A stretch of 64,000 nucleotides of DNA from Sodiomyces alkalinus F11 (taxonomy: Eukaryota > Ascomycota > Sordariomycetes > Glomerellales > Plectosphaerellaceae): contig NW_021167089.1 of the NCBI RefSeq assembly GCF_003711515.1, positions 1,155,799 through 1,219,798 on the forward strand. Reading direction: 5' to 3'. The notes below the pieces were generated by a model. It searched no databases. It was not told the origin of the DNA and saw only the letters and a program-made list of their open reading frames with translations. Positions 23,001-34,390 of the stretch are shown here, in pieces. Position 1 is the first letter of the stretch; the number at the start of each line of letters is the position of its first letter. The position numbers were made by a program, and so were the translations under genes.

Positions 23001-24572
23001 GACGATTCCCCGGAATACCAGGCACCGGCTTCGTCGAAGCTGAATATCCTCCCATTGGGGTAGCGGCGGAGGAGTTTGGCGAGAGGCCTTTCCGTCATCA
23101 TGACCGAATTGTTGACAGGTTTGTCGCCGTCGAGGGTGACCGACTTGTCCCGCCTAGAAACGGCAAAGACCTTGCAGGGCTGCTCATCCTGGCGGTTATG
23201 GATCTGGCTGGAGGAGCTATCTTCGCTGCTGGAGGTGAGGTCGTCGACAGAATCGACGTGAGTGGTGAGATGGGCGGACTCGACAAGGCGGCCGAAAGAA
23301 CCCACGCTCGCATCGAGGAAGATAGTTCCCTCAACATCGAGGCACTCTCTGACGATGTCAGCAGCCGTAGTGAGGATCTTGACCATCTCGGTTTGATGCG
23401 GGTCGACGGGGGGCTTTGGACTCCGGTTGGTGGAGGCGGAAGCGCCGGTAGAGGGGACGGTGTCGACCGACTCAGTGGACTCGCTCTTCTGCGAGGCGGG
23501 CGGTGCGTCCTTTACGGTGGCGATGGGCCGGAGGGGGCTCTCGGGTCGATTGCGCGGTTGAACTTGGACACCATCTTCGGTCACACTGACCGTGTGGGTT
23601 GGGCTGGCAGAGGCATCTCTGTCACCATTCAGATGGGCATTGCAATGGGCAGGGTGGAGCTTCTTCTTCTTGGGCCACCAAGTGGAGGGTTCGTCCTTGC
23701 CTTGAATGAAATTGCCCAGGCCGAGCACCATGCGTTCGCTACGAAGATAGCTGTCGTTAACGCGCCTTGACTCCAAGTAGCCCATGACAGTCTGAGATAC
23801 GTCAACAATGAGCTGGAGAGCAGCCGAGTCGAGGCCGGCGGCCCTAGGCGTGACGTCGAAGAGGCTCAGGACGCCAATATTAAGGCCTTTCGGCGAGCGG
23901 ATGGGGACGCCAGCGTAGAATCGGTAATGCGGGGCATCGCGGATATAAGGACGGTCAGCAAACCGGGTGTCCTCAGCGAGGTTGGGGATCACGGAGACAT
24001 GGAGGTCCCCATTGGGAGGCTGGACGAAGGAGCCGGGGGTATCCGGACCGCCGGTGACACCAAGGAGGACGTGCTCGCAAATGCCATAAGATCGAGGGAC
24101 AGCGGCCCCACAAAGCCACAAGTGATTTCGACCTTCCTCGGGGTACTGGATGCCCGGGCTGAGAGGGATGGACTGAGTGGCCTCGGCGACCACATACTGG
24201 TGTTCGCGGTCGAAGAGGGAGATGAGAGCGCGGGTGGTGTTGAGGCGAAGGGAAGCCAGCTGGGCAAAGGCGGTTAAGGCTGAGTCGGCACAAGAAGCGA
24301 CGGCATCACGGGGGACGGGAGCCGTTGGGTCGTTGACCACTGCAGTTGGAACAGGGAAGGCGTGTTGATATCTGAGGGAACGACAGACACGGCGGTCAGT
24401 CGAAACGAAGATAGAAAGGTATGTATATATGTAAGACCGACATGTTGAGGTGCAAGGGGTGAGGAAGGGGGAACGGGGAACGGGGAACGGGGAAAACGGG
24501 GACGGGAAGGGGAAGGGAGACAACGTACTTGAGGGTTTCCCGTTCACGGGCGCCCTCGAAATTCTGGTGCAT
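20013..24572 (-). CDS. GAF-domain hybrid histidine kinase
   Basis: A cytosolic-type sensor kinase that autophosphorylates on His and passes phosphate to its own receiver domain, feeding an Hpt/response-regulator pathway. Six exons (reverse strand): 24572-24529, 24371-22520, 22371-21230, 21156-20634, 20562-20448, 20332-20013; about 1331 residues. The first exon is a 44-bp start exon (MHQNFEGARERETLK). It was preferred over the longer in-frame start at 24673 because that reading runs through the intron's low-complexity sequence. Order: GAF-like region (about 70-260), H-box SHELRSP with His587, N-box with Asn778, DSGKGIG and GTGLGLS ATP-lid motifs, then a receiver with DD at 1180-1181 and phospho-acceptor Asp1226 in MDINMP. 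Asp1226 is encoded across intron 5. The usual receiver Lys is Arg1281 (LTRPVR). There are no transmembrane segments. Confidence 0.88.
20389..20411. repeat. 23-bp C homopolymer in a kinase intron
   Basis: An uninterrupted run of C on the plus strand, which is poly-G in the kinase pre-mRNA, within intron 5 (20333-20447). Confidence 0.9.
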
Positions 24573-26040
24573 GATTTTTGAGTTGAGATAGAGGGAGATG
24601 AAGCGGAAGAGGAAGAGGAAGAGGAAACCGGGTCGAGACTTTTCGCGATGAGGTCTACGGAGTACGAGACCATGACCGATAGGAATAGGTTACTTTACAG
24701 AACTCGTCACGGTACGCAGTAGGTAGGGTAGATTTCGATTCCGATTTCGATCTGTGGAGTTCCGATCCCTACCTAGGGTAAGGTAGTTATTGGTTTTTGA
24801 TTATAAGTATTGATTGTAGTAGGTTCAATATCGTAGGGTTGAATATTGTAGGTTCAATATCGTAGGGTTGAATATTGTAGGTTCAATATCGTAGGGTTGA
24901 ATATTGTAGGTTCAATATCGTCAGGTAGGGTTCAAGATCGCAAGGTACGGAGGAGGTCCGTGAGGTGGCCATGGGAAACAGCAGCAACTGAGCAGAAGAA
25001 AGAAGGGGCCCTCGGCTGAGATACTGTCGCTCTTGCCATTGAAGAACGACGCCACCTACGCACACCCGCTTCACCTTTTGGTTGATGCGAATATCCACAC
25101 GTACCGAGTAGTATTCGTACACACCTAACGTACTCCGGAGGTACGGGTACGGCCTGATCAAGTACCTTATGCAAGGGTAGGACGTCAGGTCAGGGGAAGG
25201 CGGCAAGGGAAAGAGATACCGATATAGATACTTCGGATGTATAGAATAATTATAGAAAAGGAGAAGGGAAAATGGGATTTTTAGGTAGCGACTGAAGGGA
25301 AACGACAAGAAAAGCAGGGATCGAAACAATCGGAAGGGGATCGCCAACACCTATGTCGATAGGGGTAAGGTGGGAAGAGGAAATATATCAAGGTGGTTCC
25401 TCTGCTGCCCCACGGCCATGGGAAGAAAGCAAGGCACTACACTACTGATCCTTGGGGTGGTCCTGTATCCTTGTCTTCCCTTGATTGTCTTGATTTGCTC
25501 CGGTTTGTCCCTGGCAAAACCATTACGCGTAAAGGAAGGCCCGGAGCGTTTTCTCCAGTCGAGCCACTGAGGAGACGAAATTGTATTCTCCGGTGTATAA
25601 GGTACGTACGAAAGTACCTTGCAACTAGTGCTTCAGTAGCAGCAAAGTCGTGCTTCCCCTACCTGTAGGTAGCCGCGTCACAGAAATAAATGGAAAGGGT
25701 CAACCCTGGGATCCGCAAATTCCCAGATATCGAATTTCACACCCATATCCATACATATCCATACTACCTCCGTCATGGGAATTTTTACAGAGTTGCCCGA
25801 CATCACGGTACAATGTACCGAGGTACACCCTAGGTACCTTATTAAGTGAGGGGTGCCTAGGTATTCCAAAACGGCTAGCCCGTCTTTAGACTTGTTACCT
25901 ACCTTAGTTCACATGAGAATCGGATCATATGTACCTAGTGTTGTATGTACAACGTACGTGCTGATTGGTATCCGTCCCCACACCATTTCCGAAGTACACA
26001 TGTATAATTGCCTGCTTAACCTACCTCTTAGGTACTTATA
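24573..26040. other. promoter side of the kinase gene; intergenic
   Basis: It holds TACGGAGTA at 24656, the 29-bp minisatellite, and GGTACC/CCTAGG clusters at 25601-25620 and 25806-25865. There is no coding pattern. Confidence 0.55.
24821..24921. repeat. 29-bp minisatellite, about 3.5 copies
   Basis: Near-perfect tandem units begin at 24821, 24850, 24879 and 24908 (the last partial). Each unit is itself two related halves, AGGTTCAATATCGT and AGGGTTGAATATTGT. It lies about 250 bp upstream of the kinase start codon. There are no spacers, so it is not CRISPR-like. Confidence 0.9.
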
Positions 26041-27019
26041 TTAAGTCGGACCACCCCCCACCCGCCCACCCCCTCTAACCGCCTACCTAACCGAGACGAC
26101 TTAATCTAAGAATAAATCTATTTTCACCTATAATATAGCTATTCTAGTAGGAATTCTATATATATAGATTTAAATCTAGCTTTGTGGCCCTTAGGTAATA
26201 TATTAATTAGCTTAATTAACGCCTCCCCCCTTTATCGCGCCCTTATAATTACCTCGACACCACGACGCACACACGGCACCACCACGGCACCGAGGCGACT
26301 CACATCCTTATATAGACGGCGACTGTTAGCATACTGGTAATAGGCCGCGCCTGTTCCCGTAGTGTTAGCGTAAGCTTCTATATCGTCGGGGTAAGTGCCT
26401 AAACGCTTACTATAACGAATGTAACTGCCCCACGTCAGCGCTACGACACCACTCCGACGCCACCGAGGGCTATATACGGCATAACACGAACTATGCCGCG
26501 CTCGTAGCGGCGATTATTATTATTGGTGTTGGTGTTATTAGGAGACGATATCTACGACTATTAGCACGCTGCCACCGAGGCACCGCCGCGCTATAAAGAG
26601 AACTTATATTATACTGCCACTTCGGATTACTTATTTATATATATGAATTAATACTATACTACCTAGTTAACCCCTACGCCACCACGCTACCGCGACGCCA
26701 CCCACGAAGCACCTATAGTTAAATTATAAGGAAGAAATAACGAGGAAAACTAGAGGGTTCACTATTAGTATAGAGCCGTAACAATAAGCCTACGGTACCG
26801 TAAGCGGGTATAGATCGGGAGGAAAACCTATAACGAACTTATTAGCGTTATAGAAGGAAAAGAGAGGAAAAAGAGGCACGAAGACCTTATAGGATATTAA
26901 CTATCTAAATTTTATAATAGGGTAGAGCACTATCCTCCCTACCTGCCGCCGGATATAGCAGGAACCTACTTAGGGGAGGCAGGAGGCGCCTGCCTCCCCT
27001 ATACTCTTTATTAACCGAA

Positions 27020-27425
27020 CGGAAGGAATAAAAGGCATAATCCTCGGAGACGTAGGGAGGCCGAGGCTAAAGGGACGTAACTGCCGCACCGCGGAGGCGC
27101 GGCGGTACCCCCCTCGGCCTCCACTCCGTCGCTAACGATTAGCTTAGGCTAACCTACCTAACCACTAGCCTGCCATACTTCCCGTTAGCCACTAGCCTAG
27201 AGGTATAATCCAGATACGTAGCAGAGACGAACCGGGGCCACGTCGGCCCCGTAGCGGCACTACTCCACCTAAGGAAGTGTATAAAGGTTTTCCCCGGGTT
27301 TTACCTGGGTTTTCCCCTCTATAGCCACCCGAGAAGGACCGTATAGCCTAGAAAGGCTCCTAAAATAATAATTATAGATTAGTTAGGATAGCGGAGTAAG
27401 ATTAATAATAATAATAATAATAATT
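27020..27425 (+). mobile_element. tailed dispersed repeat, copy A (RIP-mutated)
   Basis: This matches the reverse complement of 62786-63165 with many transitions. Shared blocks include CTAGAGGTAT..TCCAGATACG, the GGGGCCA..TCGGCCCCG hairpin, AGGCCG near 27060, and GATAGCG(G/A)AGTAAG. Both copies end in a (TAA)n run, here 27401-27425. Small size, no visible coding frame and a simple-repeat tail fit a SINE or a 5'-truncated LINE; this is inference. Confidence 0.6.
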
Positions 27426-27449
27426 ACCTCGATAGAGGTAAACTATTCG

Positions 27450-27905
27450 TTTACCTCTAAAGGCATTTTTACCCTCTTTTTCAGCCTTTCTAGATCTAAT
27501 TATACCTTTAACTAACTAAGCTAGAATTACCTCTTTACTATTAAAACGTCTTTTTTATCTAATACCTTTAATACTTTCGTAAATAGCCGCTAAGTATAGC
27601 GGGTAATAATATAAGGGGTTTTCCGGCTAAAAGATAGCTCTTTCTATATCTCCCGAAGATCCTATAAGCCCTAGGACATTACTTACTAATTTTAGCTAGT
27701 ACTAGCTTACCTTAAAGGAGTTATCGGGCGTATACGGGAATCCTTATCTAAGAGCTATAGGCTTAGAACTACCTTTACCCGATTAACCGGCTACTACCCT
27801 AATACCTATTATCCTGCTTTAATATTCCTCGCGATAATAGCGTCGTTTCGTGCCTTACTATAATAGGCGAGGAAATTCTACTTCCCGATTAGCGCGTTTC
27901 TACGC
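27450..27905 (-). pseudogene. decayed Fot1/pogo-like transposase, C-terminal part
   Basis: Reading the reverse strand from 27905, a frame with stops at likely Gln/Trp positions contains NFLAYYSKARNDAI, then ARNIKAG followed by stops and PVNRVKVVLS. This resembles the NI.AGW...GL.P.N.. segment near the C-terminus of Fot1/pogo DDE transposases. The catalytic DDE part is absent because the island ends at about 27905. RIP stop codons make it non-functional. Confidence 0.5.
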
Positions 27906-28050
27906 AGGTATGTTGCAAACCTGTTACTGCAGGACATCCGACTGCGCAACTTGGCTTCTGTAGCACTTACCGGATACCTTAACAAGGTAGGCTAATGCGA
28001 CTGTGTGACTGTGGCAACTATCATCAGACAATCGGTTGCAAAGCCTCGAG

Positions 28051-29267
28051 ATGGTCCATGAAGCCTTCGTCTGTACCGCTGTGCCAGACGGCCTCAATAA
28101 TTTGCTAACCTCGCATCTCCCCGCCTCTCTCCCTCTCCTTCGCCGCCTCCAGTCTACCTCCTTTCCGGGAGGAAGCACCCCTTCCTCCCGTGTCCTAGTT
28201 GCCACCGATGACCCCATTCAGGGGATCGGACAGCCAGGGTCCCCCGAACAAAATCATACAATCTGCCGAACGCCAAGGCACTTCACGGCCGCGTACCTGG
28301 ATCTCTCCCGCGGACCCGAGACTAACATGTGGATCTACTCGACCCTGGAGGATGCCCTGAACGACTCCGCTTCTCCTGCTCTCCCTCCCGACGAGGTGGC
28401 CTTGGCCGAAGCCCAGATTCTCTCCGTCCTCCATGGCGTGCGGCGCCTCGTCCATGAGCACGACGCCCCACTTGCCTACCCAAGCGCCGTGCTCATCGGT
28501 ACCATAAATAACCATGTGCGTCAAATAATTCGCGCCCGCGCTCCTGGATTTTCTATCACCGAAAGGGGTGACTATGACAAGTTCCTCTTCCGAGTAGTTG
28601 AGCTGCCCTCTGCCGACGTTGCTCTGCCAGAGGGCATGCGCTATGGCAGGCCTACACTCGACAACTGCCATGTTGTCAAGGCACGAACGCACATTCCGCG
28701 AGAGGTGTATGTTCATAAGTCTAATTCATAAATTCGCAACAAGCGGGACATCTGGTGACGGGGCTCGACACGTGCTGATGCGTGGGCTTATCTGACGCAG
28801 AAAAACGCTTCTTGCCCTCTCGGGCATGGTCATCAGACTCCGAGACGGGACGCCGATTGCGTGGGCGTTTCTCGGTACGTATAACCTTCACTACCTATCA
28901 CCTAATAGCCACACATACCTTAGCCACCTTGTTAAACAACTAAACGCGTACGTACGACGTACGTAGCCCCTGATGGCTCCTTGGCCAGCCTGCATTGCGA
29001 GGTAAAGCTTTATACCTATACCCCCCGACGCCCCCAGTTTACGTCTCCTGCTCCTTCAGGACCGTTGACTCCTAGATCCAAACCGCACAGGATCCATACC
29101 GCCGCAGGGGCTTGGCCAGCGCAGTGGCGGTCAAGCTCTTACGCGAAAGAACGACGGAATACGGCACCGACGGATGGGGATCAGCCGATGTGGCCGCGGA
29201 CAACGCAAGTAGCCAGGCCGTGTGTAGAAGCTTGAACGGCAAATCTTCCTGGGTTGTGTCTTGGTAA
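28051..29267 (+). CDS. GNAT-family N-acetyltransferase (FR47-like)
   Basis: Predicted acyl-CoA-dependent N-acetyltransferase of 313 residues in four exons: 28051-28706, 28801-28874, 28967-29001 and 29091-29267. Each junction keeps frame: donor GTATGT with GT left over, donors GTACGT and GTAAAG, acceptors CGCAG, CGTAG and CACAG. The acetyl-CoA-binding signature is YRRRGLA (258-264), preceded by a beta-strand-rich core (SGMVIRLRDGTPIAWAFL). The N-terminal half (LLTSHLP..LPLLRRLQ) looks like fungal glycine-N-acyltransferase-like proteins. The ATG at 28051 begins about 145 bp from the edge of a RIP island, so its promoter may be truncated by transposon sequence. The TAA at 29265 overlaps a GTAAGT donor-like site, so a further exon is possible though no good acceptor was found. 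Substrate unknown. Confidence 0.78.
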
Positions 29268-29996
29268 GTCGATATTATCACTTGCTTGTTCAGATCGCAA
29301 CTGAACGACGTGGCAAAGGATTTTGCTACACACTGAAGAAGAGAAGTGACGCGGAATTTGGCTTCACTACCTGGCCTATCGGATCTAGGTCTCGTCTCCG
29401 TGGAATTTAGCTCTCACCAGGGCGGATTCAACACACTGGAGGGAGATCGGAGAACGACCGAATGTATCCGAGTAAGAGTAAGACCATGATCAGAAACAAT
29501 AACATGTCCTAGCTTAGCGTCGATTGCCTACCTTACTGAAGTCTCTACCCGTCCGAGTGAGATGCCAGTACTCCCCGTTAATTATGACATAACTAGGACG
29601 CCGACGGCTGGGTATGATGTAATCTTCAGAAGCTCCATTGACATGGAGTCTAACAACGGCAGCAACGAACAACGAACAGTGGAGCGGCTGAAGTCATTCT
29701 TTCATCTCATTCCATTTTGCAATCGGGAGATGTCTACCTCAGTAAAATGTATCCTCGGCTTCCAGGCAAGCCTAAAGGTACACTGTCGCGACAAAGTCAC
29801 GCGTGGTCGTGGTGATGTCATGTCCTTGAAGCTCAAACTTCTTATACGGCAGTGCCCGCATTCTCTGGTCGATCTCGCAAATTAACATCAATCAGTTCTT
29901 TTCAAAACTGTCAACCCAAGAGAGGAATTCCACGATCACCCGAATAACTCGAAGCGACTTTCTACTCTGAACCTGAATTCGCAATAGAACCTGAAA
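29268..29996. other. intergenic spacer
   Basis: There is a single open frame of 107 codons at 29562-29885 without recognisable features. I do not call it a gene. Confidence 0.5.
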
Positions 29997-30638
29997 ATGT
30001 CTGGCAAGGCTCCTAGCGAAGGAACTAAGGTACGTAAACCCCCCCCCCCCGGACATGCCATGAATGAAGTAGGCATGAGCTGGAGGTGATCATTCATCAA
30101 TACTCACAATACCTTTTATTGACAGGTTACCGTGGGCAAAGACGCCCCTGTAAACCAAGAGGGCGCCGGTCGCGTCTCTGGATCCCTCGCCGCCGAGTCT
30201 ATGGCTCATGGTGGACAATTTTCCGAGAACACTGGCGCAAAAACCAAGTCCGAATCCGGGATCACGAAGCAGTCTGGCAACGAAAACGTTCCGTCGGCTA
30301 CAGAATCGAGCGGCAAGCTGCAGAGCGCGACATCAGTCCTCGGCGCCAGCGGTGGCCAGGGAGGAGCAGCCCCTACCTACATCGCCAGCCAGTACATTAA
30401 GGACAAGTCGGGCCCGCACGGCAAGAACCTGAAGGAGGGCATCGACTACGAGGGCACCGAGGACGGCCTCCAGAAGGCCCTAAACGCCGAGCCCGGAAGC
30501 GAGGACGACCCCGCACGGTTGGCGGAGCGGCAGTTCCAGCAGACCCAGCTGCGGGCCGCTGGTGGTACGGGGCCCAAACAGCAGCATGCGGGCGGGGAGA
30601 CGATGTATGAGAACCTCAAGAGCAATGAACAAGCCTGA
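29997..30638 (+). CDS. small hydrophilic Gly/Ser-rich fungal protein
   Basis: 181 residues in two exons, 29997-30029 and 30126-30638, with a 96-bp intron (GTACGT...TTGACAG) after codon 11. The protein has no signal peptide, membrane segment or catalytic motif. It is rich in Gly, Ser, Lys, Gln and Glu, with a better-ordered central part (APTYIASQYIKDKSGPHGKN) and an acidic stretch (AEPGSEDDP). The composition recalls hydrophilins or stress-induced LEA-like proteins, but that is only a resemblance. I recognise it as a conserved-looking fungal type without an assigned function. The clean splice sites and codon use support a real gene. Confidence 0.75.
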
Positions 30639-31190
30639 GGCCTTTCCTGTATTATGTGTACGGAGTACACGGGCTGGCTTGCGAAAGGTGAAAAGTCTCC
30701 TGTTGGTCGAGATACGTTGTGTATAATTAATAGCACCAAGCTGTCTTCAGAAATGGCAGCCAATCCACCTTCAAATAATTTATGATGAGATACATACCCG
30801 AAAAGAAGGCATCTTCCAATACATGTGAAGGGACACGTAAATTCAAGTCTTCTGATTTTCGGGTAAGACAATGCCAGAGAATTGGGTATGTTTCAATTAG
30901 CAAGCCACTTGGTTATCAGAAACAGGCGCCGGAAAATGGTGAGCAATCTCGGTAAGCCATCCCGGTAGCTCACTCGGCGTGGCCCTGAAATGGACCACAA
31001 ATAGTTCCGCGAACCAAATCGCCCAGACATCACACCAGTAAATACAGCAATCTTGGTGAAGTTAAGGCATCCTAGGATTTATTACTCGGCAGTCCAGAAC
31101 TACGAGACGAGCTTTAGCTGACAGTGTCGGGCTCGCCTGCCTGCACTATTTGAGGTCTTGCCAACCGGGACTGGGGAACCATTACCAAAA
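30639..31190. other. intergenic spacer before tRNA
   Basis: It holds a TACGGAGTA motif at 30659-30667, 21 bp after the preceding stop codon, and no coding signal. Confidence 0.55.
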
Positions 31191-31296
31191 GGTGCGATGG
31201 CGGAGTGGTTAACGCGCAGCGCTGCTATTAGAATCTTCTAGGTAATAATATAACGCTGTTCCTTCGGGAGCGTGAGTTCGAATCTCACTCGCATCG
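31191..31296 (+). tRNA. tRNA-Ser(GCU) with intron
   Basis: A class II tRNA folds by hand. The acceptor stem GGTGCGA pairs with TCGCATC (one G-U), followed by discriminator G. The D arm is GCG...CGC, the anticodon stem CAGCG/CGCTG, the loop CTGCTAA with anticodon GCT at 31224-31226. A variable arm (TCC-TTC-GGG) and a T arm (GTGAG TTCGAAT CTCAC) follow. A 25-bp intron (31228-31252) sits one base after the anticodon, the standard position. A T4 tract follows directly. The long variable arm and GCT anticodon make the serine assignment firm. Confidence 0.93.
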
Positions 31297-31300
31297 TTTT
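31297..31300 (+). terminator. RNA polymerase III terminator
   Basis: TTTT immediately follows the discriminator base of the tRNA-Ser gene. Confidence 0.85.
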
Positions 31301-32282
31301 GCTCTTCTGACACAAAGATTCACGTGATTCAACAACATGAGTTGCTGATGACATAGGTAGGTATATCGTATGGACAATTCACGCAGAGGCAAGGAAGAGA
31401 AGAAGAAGACCTGAGAGGTGCAGCTCGGGGTGCGTAGGTAGGTAATATAACCTGATTATACAAAATAGGATTATTGTTTAAGTCTTATTTTTTCTTGTTA
31501 TATCGAAGAAAGCAAAGGCTTACGATTAGGTGCGAATATCAGGGCATTAATACCTTAGGCATAAGGCAGCACAGCCCCGCCAACTTTTTGCTTGATGCCT
31601 TACTTTACTGCATGTGCCCCGCTGTTGGAGGGGTCAACGAAGGATAAACCCCACAGTAAGGTACGTAACGGTAACCTGGGCACGAAGATGAGTATCTTTT
31701 GCCACCAGAATTTGCCCGCCATGGACGGTACCCTGTGTCTGCCTCGTAGGTACTCGGTGCTTCAATTTTTTCTTCCCCCTCTTCAGACAATTTATTAGTT
31801 TCTACTCACAGAAAAAAAGAACAAAACTCTGTTTAAAGGCCCACAAATAAATCCCCACCGCCACCTCCACCGCTGATGCTGTGACAATGCACTATCACTT
31901 TTGCCCACCCCCACCAACCTTTTTCTGATAACATTCAAGATTTGAGTGTTTGACTTTCTCCCACTGCATCTTCATCTTCTCTCGACGCCTTATCGTCTAT
32001 CAGTTGACCCAAGTCCCTACCTATCCATTCCCCTTTCCACTTGGGTCTCTCCTTGATAGTTGCGGAATTCTTTCTTGTTATAGCAGCAAACCCTCGGCAG
32101 CTTTTTGACGAGGATCTAATCTTGCGATCGCTCGGGTTCCCGCCTCTCGAGACCTTGCGCAGTTTTGCAGGTTGATCGCTCCGTTCGATCCCTCGACCCT
32201 GTTGTTGCGTACCTACCCTACGCTTATCCTCATCTTCCGCCTCCATCCTCGACATACCCAACCTTCGCTACTAACCGTCAAG
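31301..32282. other. promoter and leader of ARB1
   Basis: The last 300 bases are C/T-rich, as expected for a highly transcribed housekeeping gene. I see no other gene. Confidence 0.55.
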
Positions 32283-34390
32283 ATGGCCCCTTCCGCGTCC
32301 AAGGAGAAGAGGCTCGCAAAGAAGGCCGCCGAGGGCAAACAGAAGGGACTCAAGAAGGGCAAGAATATCAGTACCACTGCTTCTTCAGTCAACGGCGATG
32401 AGCCCGCCATCGATGCCAATGGCAACCCCATTGAGTCAGATGCTCCCGCGACCTCGTCCGACAAGATGGACGAGGTCAAGCGTCTCGCAGCCCAGCTGGA
32501 CAAGCATGGTCTCTCGGACCGCGTCACCACCGGTGTGCTCGACTCCACCCCCTCCAGTCGCGACGTCAAGATCAGCAGCACCAGCCTGGTCTTCCATGGC
32601 CGCCAACTGATCAACGACTCTATCCTTGAGCTCAACTTTGGCCGCCGCTATGGCTTGCTGGGTGAGAACGGCTGTGGCAAGAGTACCTTCCTGAAGGCCA
32701 TCGCCGCGCGCGAGTTTCCCATTCCCGAACATGTTGACATCTACCTCCTCAACGAGGGCGCCCCACCTACCGATCTTGGTGCCCTTGAATGGGTTGTCAA
32801 GGAGGCCGAGCGTGAAATGGATCGTCTCGATCAGCTGGCCGAGAGGATCCTCGAGGAAGACGGTCCTGAGAGCCCCGTCCTCATGGACATTTACGACGTC
32901 AGTCAACCCTCCCTTCCTTTCTTACTTATTCCCCTTGGACCCTAGTAACCCTGTCTGGGGGTTTTTTTTTTTGGATGACCGACAAGCGTGTTAACTTGTG
33001 ACCTTTGACATAGCACATGGAGAAGATGGATCCGTCAACCTTCTCTACCCGTGCCTCCCTAATCCTTACTGGTCTAGGCTTCAACAAAGTAACCATCCAC
33101 AAAATGACCAAGGACATGTCGGGTGGTTGGCGTATGCGCGTGGCTCTTGCCAAGGCCCTCTTCGTCAAGCCCTCCCTTCTGCTTCTTGACGATCCTACCG
33201 CTCATTTGGATCTTGAGGCCTGCGTGTGGTTGGAGGAGTATCTCAAGAAGTGGGAGCGCACCCTGGTGCTTGTCTCGCACTCCATGGATTTCCTCAACGG
33301 CGTGTGCACCAACATGATTGATATGAGGCAGAAACAACTCCTGTACTACGGTGGTAACTACGAGTCGTACATAAAGACTCGTACCGAACAGGAGACGAAC
33401 CAGATGAAAGCGTACAGCAAGCAGCAGGAGGAAATTGTTCACATCAAGAAGTTCATCGCCAGCGCCGGTACCTACGCCAACCTCGTCAAGCAGGCCAAAT
33501 CTCGCCAGAAGATCCTCGACAAGATGGAGGCCGACGGTTTCATCGAGCCTGTCCATCAGGACCGCGTCTTCACTTTCCGCTTCGCCGAGGTTAGCAAGCT
33601 GCCTCCTCCCGTCCTGTCGTTCGACAACGTCACCTTCTCGTACTCGGGCGACCCGAAGGACGATCTGTACCGCAACCTGGACCTCGGTTTCGACATGGAT
33701 TCGAGGACTGCCCTCGTCGGACCGAACGGTGTGGGCAAGTCGACGCTTCTCCGGCTGATGACAGGCAAGCTGTCACCTACCGGGGGCTCCGTGACCCGGC
33801 ACACGCATCTCAAACTGGGCCTTTACTCGCAGCACAGTGCCGAGCAGCTCGACCTGACCAAGTCGGCTCTCGAGTTCGTCCGCAGCAAGTACAGCCACTT
33901 GTCCCAAGACTACCAGTACTGGCGCCAGCAGTTGGGTCGTTACGGCCTGACAGGCGAGGCCCAAACATCGCTCATCGGCACGCTGTCTGATGGCCAGCGG
34001 AGTCGTATCGTGTTCGCCCTCCTGGCCATTGAAAGCCCCAATATGCTGCTGCTCGACGAACCTACCAACGGCCTGGATATTCCCACCATCGACTCCCTCG
34101 CCGACGCCATCAACGCTTTTAGCGGAGGTGTTGTCGTCGTCAGCCACGATTTCAGGTACGTACCACCCCTTCTGATCCCTTCCCCCCCCCCTACTCTCCC
34201 CTCTCTTTCCTCCTCTTCTAGCTCGCCTTGCCAGATCGCCGATTGCTGACGCTTATTGTATAGATTGCTCGACAAGATTGCCAAGCAGATTCTGGTGTGC
34301 GAGAACAAAACCATCAAGGCTTGGGACGGCTCCATCAGCGAATACAAGAACTACCTGCGGAAGAAGATGATTTCAGCTGGCGCTGTCTGA
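32283..34390 (+). CDS. ARB1: ABC-F ATPase ARB1 (ABCF2 orthologue)
   Basis: A soluble twin-ATPase without membrane domains; the yeast orthologue is essential and works in 40S/60S ribosome biogenesis. There are three exons, 32283-32897, 33014-34155 and 34264-34390, giving 627 residues. The first donor is the less usual GTCAGT. A Lys-rich N-terminus is followed by nucleotide-binding domain 1 (Walker [10 protein letters not shown] at about 127, signature SGGWRMR, then [12 protein letters not shown]) and domain 2 (GPNGVGKST at about 441, signature [22 protein letters not shown]). The Asp in DDPT of domain 1, where Glu is usual, also occurs in yeast Arb1 and is a feature of this subfamily. The start was chosen at the first ATG before the Lys-rich segment. 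Confidence 0.95.

Larger units (their letters stand above)
26090..27905. repeat. AT-rich RIP island 1
   Basis: Base composition changes abruptly at both ends. CpA and TpG are scarce, TpA is very common, and CpG survives, as expected of RIP acting at CpA. It holds a tailed repeat (27020-27425) with an inverted copy at 62786-63165, and a transposase remnant (27450-27905). The part from 26090 to 27020 is unrecognised. Confidence 0.8.

Noticed and set aside
24573..24673. longer start for the hybrid kinase (ATG at 24673)
   Set aside because: That frame reads through the low-complexity first intron; the ATG at 24572 with the GTACGT/CTCAG intron gives a family-like N-terminus.
24821..24921. CRISPR-like array
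   Set aside because: Units are contiguous 29-bp tandem repeats with no spacers, in a fungal genome.
29562..29885. 107-codon forward frame
   Set aside because: No motif, ordinary length for chance, no supporting splice or neighbour evidence.
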